From the NCBI GenBank assembly GCA_040007095.1, contig JBDTVS010000023.1:1-64000 (forward strand): DNA of 64,000 bases, read 5' to 3'. Each line of letters opens with the position of its first letter. Position 1 is the first letter of the stretch. The position numbers and the translations under genes are program-made. This document shows positions 7,066-14,698 of the stretch, piece after piece. The DNA comes from JBDTVS01 sp040007095. Lineage in GTDB: Bacteria > Acidobacteriota > Vicinamibacteria > Vicinamibacterales > CAVVIG01. The notes beneath the pieces were generated by a model. The model was not told the origin of the DNA. It made no database searches and saw only the letters and a program-made list of their open reading frames with translations.

Positions 7066-9917
7066 TGCACCACACGCGCGACGGCGATATTACCAACACG
7101 TCCGAGAGGGCCACGCGGTCTCCAGGCCGGCAGGCATCGGGGGCAAGGCTGCGAATCCTACTGCGAATCTTTCGTGCCGCAGTCCGCCGGGCGCAGTTCC
7201 AGGCCGGCCGGCGTGCCCGGTGGTCGGGCTTCGTGATGCTCGGCCTCCTCGGCATTTTCGGCGCATCTGCGGTAGCACAGCAGGCGCAACAACAGCCTCC
7301 ACGCTTTCGGTCGTCGGTCGAGGTCACTTCGATCGACGTCGCGGTTGTTGATGGACAGGGCAAGCCGCTGCGCGGGCTGATGCCGGCCGATTTCACGGTT
7401 CGCGTCGACGGCAAGGCGCGAACGGTGGTCAGCGCTGAGTGGGTGCCCCTGGCCGCTGAGCCTGCCAATCCAAAGCCGGTGATGCGTGTGCCCGAGGGGT
7501 ACAGCTCCAACGAGAACGCGACCGGGGGGCGACTGATTGCCCTGGTGATCGACGAGCCGCATATCCGGCCCGGTGGGGCCGCGGCCGTCCTCGCGGCTGC
7601 CAGTGCCTTCATCGATCGGTTGTCGCCGAACGATCGCGTCGCCGCCGTCAGCCTGGGTCTCGGCGGTCCCGCGACGCCGTTCATCGCGGATCGCCAGAGG
7701 CTCAAAGAGGCGATCGGGCGCATGGCAGGGCAGCGGGAGAGCATCAAGCTCACGAACCAGACCGTCACCCCCAGCGAGGCGTTCGAGATTGCGGACGGCA
7801 ACCGGCTGACTGCCGAGTCGGTCTATCAGCGAGAATGCGCAGGCCTGCGGGCCGGCTCGGCCGCGATGCTGCAGTGCCGGCAGGAAGTCGACGCCGAAGC
7901 CGCGACACTGGCCGATCAGCTCAGACGATCAAGCGACGTGACCATCCGGGCGCTGCGCGACGTGCTCGACGCGATGAAGGTCCTTGACGGACCCAAAACG
8001 CTGATCCTGATGTCGGAGGGTTTCAGCGTACGCGACAACGGCCTCACCAGCGAGCTCGGCGCGCTTGCGGCCGCCACGCGAACAAGTATCTACGCGCTGA
8101 AGCTGGACAGTCAGCTCTTCGACATCACCAGCTCCAGGACGCCGGTCAACCAGCCCTCGATCAACCTGCGGAACGACGGCCTCGAACAGCTCGCCGCCGA
8201 CGCCCGCGGCACCCTGTTCCTCGTCAACGGCACCGGCAGCCAGCTGTTTGCGCACATCGAAGCGGAGCTCTCGGGCTACTACCTGCTTGGCGTCGAATCC
8301 GAGTCGGCCGACCGGGACCGCAAGAATCGCGCGATTCATATCGACGTCGCCCGGCGGGGAGCGACGGTCCGCACGCGCCGGCAGTTGCTGAACGTGCCCG
8401 CCGACTTGAATCGTCCGCGCACGGTGCGCGATGCCATCACCGCCAGCCTGACGGCGCCGCTGCTGATGTCGGCGCTGCCGCTTCGTGTCGCGAGCTTCGC
8501 GCTGCGGGGACCGGAGCAGGGAAAGGTGCAGTTGCTGATACGGGCGGAAGTCGGCAGCGATTACACCGGGCCGAAACCGGGAGTGATCGGATACGTCATC
8601 ATGGATCGCGATGGCAAGAGCATCGAGACCCGCACGATCAACGCGGTACTGACGCCGGTCATGAACGGCGTTCCAGGGGCGCTTCAGTATTCGGGCGGGG
8701 CGAGTCTCGACCCTGGTGAGTACACACTCAAGCTTGCCGTCGCGGAAGGCGATCGAATCGGCAGCGTGGAACATGTGATTCACGCTACGTTGTCCGGTAT
8801 CGGGGAGCTCTCGCTCAGCGACTTGATGGTGGGCGGGCCGATCGACACGAGCGAGCTGCTGCGCCCGACGGTGGGTTACACGGTCAGCTATGGCTCGCTG
8901 CACGGCTATCTCGAGGCGTACGGCGGGCGCGTCGATCAGGTTGCGGCGACGTATGAAATCGCGTCGAGTCCCGACGGCCCTGCCCTGCTGACCGCCGACG
9001 TGGCGCGTCGTGTGGCCGGCGGCGACCGCGCGTTGTTCACCCAGATCCTGTCGGTGTCCAGGCTGCCGCCAGGCGAGTACATCCTGCGAGCGAACCTGAC
9101 GTCGGGCGGAAGGCCGATCAAAACGTTGAGCCGCCGATTCGAGATTGCGCCGCCGGCCGTGCTCATGACGTCGGCCGCAGGCGCGGGTACGCCGGCCCCG
9201 TCGGCCAGCCTCGATCTGTTCCTTCCAGTGGACGAAGGCACTTTATCGCGTCCGTTCGCCCGTGAAGACGCGCTGGCGTCGCGTACGCTCGAGCAGTTCA
9301 TGCAGCGAGTGCCGGCCAGCACGAAGCCCGCGTTCGAGCTCGGTCTCGCGGAACTGCGGAAGGCGAATTATGCCGGCGCGGTCACCCACTTCAAAAGCGC
9401 GATCCGTCCCGACGCCGACAGTACGGCGGCGTTGACGTATCTCGGTGCGTCGCTGGCCGCAGGCGGGGCCGTGGCTGAAGCGGCCAACGTATGGCAGACG
9501 GCGCTGGTGGATGGCAGCGATCTGCCCCAGATCTACGAGTGGCTGGCCGACACCTTCGTTCGTACCAAGGATTTTACGGCCGCCCGATCGATTCTCGAGG
9601 AGGCGGTTGGCCGGTGGCCGTCCGACACGCGATTCTCGCGGACGCTCGCCTTCTCGTATGCGACGCTTGGCCGAGGCCGTGAAGCCAGTCGCGCACTCGA
9701 TCGCTACATCTCAGACGGTCACGCCGAACCCGATCTGCTCTATCTGGCGATGGAATGGATCTTTCAGGTGCACAACAACAATCACACCGTCGTGATCAGT
9801 CCGACCGCAGATCTCGCGTTGGCGCGCGGCTACGTCGCCCAGTACGCCAAGGCCAACGGATCCAAGCAGGCGCTGGTCAAGCAATGGCTGGACTTTCTCG
9901 AGAACGAAAAGCGCTGA
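7062..9917 (+). CDS. Exported VWA-like protein with C-terminal TPR repeats
   Basis: About 951 residues. ATG 7062 overlaps the stop of the previous gene by four bases (ATGA). The N-terminus is long and basic before a hydrophobic segment (WSGFVMLGLLGIFGASAVAQ), so a start nearer 7236 is possible. The VWFA-related Acidobacterial domain begins at VTSIDVAVVDGQGKPLRGL, but the expected DxSxS site reads DEPHI, so the canonical MIDAS is lost. TLILMSEGFSVRDNG marks a later strand. Two beta-rich regions follow. The last 220 residues (AFELGLAELRKANYAGAVTHFKSAI, then EAANVWQTAL and ARSILEEAVGRWP) form TPR repeats. Likely a scaffold partner of the two preceding proteins. Confidence 0.8.
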   Translation: MMHHTRDGDITNTSERATRSPGRQASGARLRILLRIFRAAVRRAQFQAGRRARWSGFVMLGLLGIFGASAVAQQAQQQPPRFRSSVEVTSIDVAVVDGQGKPLRGLMPADFTVRVDGKARTVVSAEWVPLAAEPANPKPVMRVPEGYSSNENATGGRLIALVIDEPHIRPGGAAAVLAAASAFIDRLSPNDRVAAVSLGLGGPATPFIADRQRLKEAIGRMAGQRESIKLTNQTVTPSEAFEIADGNRLTAESVYQRECAGLRAGSAAMLQCRQEVDAEAATLADQLRRSSDVTIRALRDVLDAMKVLDGPKTLILMSEGFSVRDNGLTSELGALAAATRTSIYALKLDSQLFDITSSRTPVNQPSINLRNDGLEQLAADARGTLFLVNGTGSQLFAHIEAELSGYYLLGVESESADRDRKNRAIHIDVARRGATVRTRRQLLNVPADLNRPRTVRDAITASLTAPLLMSALPLRVASFALRGPEQGKVQLLIRAEVGSDYTGPKPGVIGYVIMDRDGKSIETRTINAVLTPVMNGVPGALQYSGGASLDPGEYTLKLAVAEGDRIGSVEHVIHATLSGIGELSLSDLMVGGPIDTSELLRPTVGYTVSYGSLHGYLEAYGGRVDQVAATYEIASSPDGPALLTADVARRVAGGDRALFTQILSVSRLPPGEYILRANLTSGGRPIKTLSRRFEIAPPAVLMTSAAGAGTPAPSASLDLFLPVDEGTLSRPFAREDALASRTLEQFMQRVPASTKPAFELGLAELRKANYAGAVTHFKSAIRPDADSTAALTYLGASLAAGGAVAEAANVWQTALVDGSDLPQIYEWLADTFVRTKDFTAARSILEEAVGRWPSDTRFSRTLAFSYATLGRGREASRALDRYISDGHAEPDLLYLAMEWIFQVHNNNHTVVISPTADLALARGYVAQYAKANGSKQALVKQWLDFLENEKR

Positions 9918-9982
9918 CAACCGGAAATTCCGGCCGGGTGCCTCGATCGTGGTTGCGGCCGGGGTCCACGAAACACGAAACC

Positions 9983-10006
9983 GCCCGGGACGAGATCGTC
10001 CCGGGC
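9983..10006. terminator. Bidirectional hairpin terminator
   Basis: A 10-bp perfect stem (GCCCGGGACG / CGTCCCGGGC) with an AGAT loop lies between the convergent VWA operon and the NYN gene. On the minus strand it is followed by T-rich sequence (GGTTTCGTGTTTCG), so it fits best as the NYN gene terminator. On the plus strand the T tract is poor. Confidence 0.6.
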
Positions 10007-10031
10007 CGTTCGCCATGTGTGAGATTTCGAG

Positions 10032-11669
10032 CTAGCTGTTGGAGGTTGTCTTCGCACGCGCCGATCGGCGCGGCGCCGCCGGCTTCTTGGCCGCGGGTTT
10101 CTTGGCCGCAGCAGGCCCTCCCCGCGCTGTCGTGAGCGTGGTCGCGCGGGCCGGACGTCTGCGCCGCGACGCGGTGCCGAGGAGCTCCGCCGTAGGATCG
10201 ACGGTTGGCATCGGCTCGGTATCGATGATGTCGACATCGATGGATTCTGACGCCTCGACCTTGTCGCTCGGGGCAGTCTCGAACGGACGCGGCTGAAATC
10301 CCCGATCGATCTCATGCCCAGACTTTCGGCCAGGCTCGAGCATGTGCGCCTGCGAGTGGGCGCGGGCGTCGATTTGGCTTTCTGACGCCTCCTGCGATTC
10401 CTGACGAGTCGGGGCAACGCGCTGGAGTGTCGGTCCCGGAAACACGCGCAACCCGCCGCGGCGATCGCGTTCGAGCCGCACCAGCCCGTCCTTCTGGCAG
10501 CCGCGTACGAGCTCGACCAGCCCCGCAAAGCCGTAGCGGCGTTCGTCGAATCCACCGTCAGCCGCGCGCAGCAGTTGTTTGACGTTGCGCAGATACATCG
10601 GCCAACGCGCATTGGTCGCGGCCTTCAGAATCTCGCCGACGCGAATCACGCCATCAGCTTGCGATTCTGTCGCCTCGACGGGCACCACGGCGGACGCCGC
10701 GATCGGCTGCGCCGCGAACGGCAGCGGCTGCTCGGCGGTCCGGAATGTCTCGCTGCCGGCGTCGGTGGGCCGCAGTTCGCCCACGCTCGAACCGCCCGGC
10801 GCTGGAGCCGCGATCGTTTCGCCGACCGACTCCTGCGCCGGTATCGGGCTTGGTTCGGCGCCCTCCGCTTCCGATGTCACACCGATCTTCAGATCGACCA
10901 CTTCGGCGCCCTCGACGAGCTCGACCATCACGCTGCGCCCGGCGTGCTTCAGCTGAACCAATCCCGCCTGCGAGAGCTTCTCGACGAAGTCCAGGAATGA
11001 GGAGGCGCCGTAGGTGCGCTCGGAGAACGTCGAGTCGAGCTGCAGCAGGGTGCTCTTGAGGAGGCCGGTCTGCGGAGAGACTTCGCGATCGGCAAGAATC
11101 TTCAGCGCGCGCCGCACCACCGGCACCGCCTGGGCAATCGGCAGCGATGCCGACACCGGCATCGGCCGCCCGCTCTTGACTGCCTGCTTCCTGACTCCCG
11201 AAAGGTTCTCGTACGCGATGAACTCGTGGCAGTTGCGCTGCAGAATCACGCTCGTGAAGGCGCGGCCGCCGACCACGAACACCTTCTTGTCGTATTGCTT
11301 CAGCTTCTCGACCAGCGACAGGAAGTCGCTGTCGCCGCCGACGATCACGTACGCGTTGATGTGCTGATGGGTGAAGGCCATCTCGAGGGCGTCGAGCGCC
11401 AGGTTGATGTCGGCGCCGTTCTTGTCGCCACCGGGCGTCAGGTTGCGCTGCACCAGCCGGATGGCATGCTGCGTCAACATCCGGCTGTGCTCGCCGGCGC
11501 GAGTCCAGTCGGCGTAGGCGATCTTGGTAACCACCTCGCCCCGTTCCTTGATGGCGTCGAGGATCGCGCCGATGTCAAATTGCTGGCCGAGCGTGGTCTT
11601 GACGCCAATCTCGATGTTGTCGAAGTCGATGAAAACGGCGATGTTCAAACGATCATGTGGATGAGGCAA
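10032..11669 (-). CDS. NYN-domain putative RNase with two LOTUS (OST-HTH) domains
   Basis: About 545 residues from a TTG at 11669 preceded by AGGGA. The frame stays open to an ATG at 11792, but the extra residues look non-conserved. Domains: NYN/LabA-like PIN-fold (NIAVFIDFDNIEIGVK near the N-terminus, IVGGDSDFLSLVEKL about 100 residues on, giving the acidic catalytic residues), then OST-HTH/LOTUS near residues 180-270 (ALKILADREVSPQTGLLKS..), a second OST-HTH near 340-410 (VGEILKAATNARWPMYL..), and a basic Lys-Pro-Ala C-terminal tail (AAKKPAAKKPAA). NYN proteins cleave RNA and LOTUS domains bind RNA, so an RNA-processing or decay role is inferred. The target is unknown. Confidence 0.82.
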   Translation of the reverse strand: MPHPHDRLNIAVFIDFDNIEIGVKTTLGQQFDIGAILDAIKERGEVVTKIAYADWTRAGEHSRMLTQHAIRLVQRNLTPGGDKNGADINLALDALEMAFTHQHINAYVIVGGDSDFLSLVEKLKQYDKKVFVVGGRAFTSVILQRNCHEFIAYENLSGVRKQAVKSGRPMPVSASLPIAQAVPVVRRALKILADREVSPQTGLLKSTLLQLDSTFSERTYGASSFLDFVEKLSQAGLVQLKHAGRSVMVELVEGAEVVDLKIGVTSEAEGAEPSPIPAQESVGETIAAPAPGGSSVGELRPTDAGSETFRTAEQPLPFAAQPIAASAVVPVEATESQADGVIRVGEILKAATNARWPMYLRNVKQLLRAADGGFDERRYGFAGLVELVRGCQKDGLVRLERDRRGGLRVFPGPTLQRVAPTRQESQEASESQIDARAHSQAHMLEPGRKSGHEIDRGFQPRPFETAPSDKVEASESIDVDIIDTEPMPTVDPTAELLGTASRRRRPARATTLTTARGGPAAAKKPAAKKPAAPRRSARAKTTSNS

Positions 11670-11946
11670 ATCAGCGTCCCTGTGAGGCCTGTTCTGCTCG
11701 CTTTGATTGGGGGCATCGGCCGCAGCCGCTGGAGATTCCAGCAAAGTTGCGCAGCGGTCGAGCTGACGGTCGCGGGCGAACCGACACGTCATTGTAGTGC
11801 ATCTTGCCCGTGCCGGACCGCCAAAATCGCCCGGGGGGCAGTTTCACGTCAACCAGCGAGTACACCGGGCAAAGCCCAAAAGGGTGGCGGCCAGTGTCCT
11901 CACGCGCCCCTCGATCGCGGCCCGTGCGAGGACTTACACCCTGACG

Positions 11947-14385
11947 TTATGTGTCGCCGAGCGGCGCCGGCGCCTCCGGCACCGGCCTGACGATGCGCGT
12001 GAATTGGCCGCGCTGCAGGAGTTCGCGTCCCTTGCCGCCTCGGCCGGTCACTTCGTACTTGCCGGTGCTGATCGTCTGCTCGGCACCGCGGGTCGTCTCC
12101 ACCGTCAGCAGATCGCGATCGCCGCTCGAGGCGATGAATCCGATCACCCGATCTGAATCAGAGAGCTTGATCAAGATCACGCCCTTGCCTGGACCGGACA
12201 GGAAGTTGATATCCGCGAGCTTGCACAGCAGGCCGCGGCCTTCCGCCGTCGCGGCGATCACGATTTCGTCGCCGGTGACTCTCGCCACGCCCACGATCTC
12301 CGCGCCTTCCGTCGGCCGTGCGAAACGCCTGCCCGTACGTGTGCTCGGCTCGACAAACGGCTGCAGACCGAACCGCAAGCTGTATCCGTCGCTCGTGACC
12401 GCCACTGCGTGCACCGGCGGAGGCTCGTCGGGCGTCTTCGCCGCCGGCGCGATGTCGCCCACGGCGCGTGCGTCCAGACTGAGCGCCGCGACGATCTTCT
12501 CGCCGTCCCGCAGCTTGAAGAAGCGTTGAATCGGTTCGCCGTAACCGGTCGACGCCGGAATATCGATCAACCGACTCGTGTACGCGACGCCGAAGTTGGA
12601 GAGGAACACACAGGTCGCGCGCGTGCTCCCGGCCATGACCGCCAGCACGGAATCGCCCTCGCGCAGCCGGGTGGTCGAGATGTCCTTGACCTCCTTCTGC
12701 CGCTTGACCCAGCCGTCGCCCGACACAATGACGATGTTGTCTTCCTCGACGATGAAATCGTCGGCGGAGTACTCGGGCTCGTCCGTGTCGCTTTCGATCG
12801 TGGTCCGCCGCTTGTCGGCCTTGGCGTCGCCGTAAGCCTTCTGGATCGCTTCGAGCTCGCTGCGTACGAGCGCCCACCGACTCTCTTCATCCTTGAGCAG
12901 GACCGAGATCTGGCGGGCGCGTTTTCGCTTCTGTTCCAGTTCCTGACGGATGATCAGAATCTCGAGGCGGGCGAGCCGATAGATCTTCAGCTCGAGGATG
13001 GCGTCGGTCTGGTCGGCGTCGAGCGCGAAGCGAGCGATGATTTTTTCGGCCGCGTCGGCCTTGCCGTCGGACTTCCTGATGATCCGGATGATCTCATCGA
13101 GCGCATCGAAGACTTTTTCGAACCCTTCGAGCAGGTGGATGCGCTTGGACAGGGAGGCAAGCTCGTGCTCCAGACGCTTGGTCACGACCTCCAGCCGGAA
13201 ATGCAGGAAGTGCCACAGAATCTGCTTCAGATCGAGACGCGACGGCCGGCAGACGTCCGAGTCGGCGCCGTCCGGCACCAGGCACGTGAGATTGACGGCG
13301 AAGTTGACCTGCAGCGGCGTGTGCTTGAAGAGATACGCCATGATCATCTTCTCGTCGGCGTCCTTCTTCATCTCGATGGCGATTCGCACGTCCTCGGTCG
13401 ACAGATCCTTGACGTCGAGGAGTTGCGGCAGCTTGCGGCTGAGCACCACGTCGGCGATCCGTTCGACCAGCTGGGACTTGTTGACCAGGTAGGGCACGCT
13501 GTCGATGTGGATGGTTTTGGTCGACCTGGTCTCGCCGCCGAGCTCCCACGTGCCGCGCAGCCGAATCGAGCCGGAGCCGGTCTGGTAGATCTCCTTCAGC
13601 TCGTCCTGCGAATTGAGAATCTGTCCGCCGGTCGGGAAGTCCGGTCCTTTGACATATCGGCACAACTGCGCGGTGGTCAGATCTTCGTTGTCGAGGAGCT
13701 TGACCAGCGCGGTACAGATCTCGCCGAGATTGTGAGGCGGAATGTTGGTCGCCATGCCGACGGCGATGCCGGACGCGCCGTTGACGAGGAGGTTCGGAAT
13801 CCTCGCCGGCAGTACGACCGGTTCGGTCTTCGTGCCGTCGTAGTTGGGCCGGAATGGCACCGTCGTCTGCTCGATCTCTGACAGCATCTCGGTGCTGATC
13901 GCGGCGAGGCGGCATTCGGTGTAGCGCATCGCCGCTGCGCTGTCGCCGTCGAGCGATCCGAAATTCCCCGACCCGTCGACGAGCGGATAACGCAGCGAAA
14001 AGGACTGCGCCATGCGGACCAGCGTTTCGTACAACGCCGAGTCGCCGTGCGGGTGAAAGCTGCCCATGACATCGCCGACCACCTTCGCGCACTTACGGTG
14101 TTTGGCGGCGAAGGTCAGGCTCTGTTCCCACATCGTGTACAGGATGCGGCGCTGCACCGGTTTCAACCCATCACGAACGTCGGGCAGCGCGCGAGACGTG
14201 ATGACCGACAGCGCGTAGTTGAGATACCGGGCCTGAGCCGCTTCGTGCAGAGGGACGCTATCGGTGGTGCCGGCGCCGTTGCCGCCCGCAGGCGGTGAGG
14301 GTGGCGCCGTGCCGCCGCCGCCGGCGGTCTCGGTCGGCTCAACGGCATCGAATAGTGACTGTTCACGAGGTGTCTGTTTGGCCAT
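11947..14385 (-). CDS. parC: Topoisomerase IV subunit A (ParC/GyrA type)
   Basis: An 812-residue DNA-cleaving subunit. The catalytic tyrosine is Tyr145 in AAMRYTECRL. The quinolone-resistance region reads HPHGDSALYE (Ser116, Glu120), with the drug-sensitive serine and the ParC-like Glu at the second position. A Gly/Pro-rich N-terminal extension of about 40 residues precedes the winged-helix domain. The C-terminal beta-pinwheel ends with a GRGGKG stretch that resembles the GyrA box. It pairs with ParE (1315-3228). The name parC is chosen from the partner and the motif style. A gyrase A-like paralogue cannot be fully excluded. Confidence 0.82.
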   Translation of the reverse strand: MAKQTPREQSLFDAVEPTETAGGGGTAPPSPPAGGNGAGTTDSVPLHEAAQARYLNYALSVITSRALPDVRDGLKPVQRRILYTMWEQSLTFAAKHRKCAKVVGDVMGSFHPHGDSALYETLVRMAQSFSLRYPLVDGSGNFGSLDGDSAAAMRYTECRLAAISTEMLSEIEQTTVPFRPNYDGTKTEPVVLPARIPNLLVNGASGIAVGMATNIPPHNLGEICTALVKLLDNEDLTTAQLCRYVKGPDFPTGGQILNSQDELKEIYQTGSGSIRLRGTWELGGETRSTKTIHIDSVPYLVNKSQLVERIADVVLSRKLPQLLDVKDLSTEDVRIAIEMKKDADEKMIMAYLFKHTPLQVNFAVNLTCLVPDGADSDVCRPSRLDLKQILWHFLHFRLEVVTKRLEHELASLSKRIHLLEGFEKVFDALDEIIRIIRKSDGKADAAEKIIARFALDADQTDAILELKIYRLARLEILIIRQELEQKRKRARQISVLLKDEESRWALVRSELEAIQKAYGDAKADKRRTTIESDTDEPEYSADDFIVEEDNIVIVSGDGWVKRQKEVKDISTTRLREGDSVLAVMAGSTRATCVFLSNFGVAYTSRLIDIPASTGYGEPIQRFFKLRDGEKIVAALSLDARAVGDIAPAAKTPDEPPPVHAVAVTSDGYSLRFGLQPFVEPSTRTGRRFARPTEGAEIVGVARVTGDEIVIAATAEGRGLLCKLADINFLSGPGKGVILIKLSDSDRVIGFIASSGDRDLLTVETTRGAEQTISTGKYEVTGRGGKGRELLQRGQFTRIVRPVPEAPAPLGDT

Positions 14386-14698
14386 GAAGGCTTCGACTCA
14401 ACCACCGGGGTCCGAGACCATCGAGCGTGGTTTCGATGAGGTCGATCGTGACCTCTGGGCTGCTCGGTCGTCTACAGATGAAGCACTCGCACCGGCGGAC
14501 GCCGGTCGCGTCCGTATCAGTATGTCGGTGTGCGGCCGGTGCCGCAAGAGGCTCGGCCCGCAGGGCGACCGCGGCCACCCGGCCTCGTCCGGCCGGCGCC
14601 GTCATGCGAGGAGGGCGGCACGAAAAAAAAGGGCGTGACGATGACTCGCCACGCCCTGCACTGACCACGACCGGCTCCGATCGACGACCGACCGCCGG
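14386..14698. other. Intergenic stretch between parC and glnN
   Basis: It holds the upstream region of parC (minus strand) and, at 14623-14656, the glnN terminator. Short open frames exist on both strands but have no recognisable motif, no clear ribosome site and no support from neighbours, so I do not call a gene. No clear -10/-35 pair for parC was found. Confidence 0.5.
14623..14656 (-). terminator. Intrinsic terminator of glutamine synthetase gene
   Basis: Read on the minus strand: stem GGGCGTG / CACGCCC, a 12-base loop, then eight T residues (the A run at 14623-14630 on the plus strand). It lies about 43 bases after the stop of the glutamine synthetase gene, in the right orientation. Confidence 0.8.
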
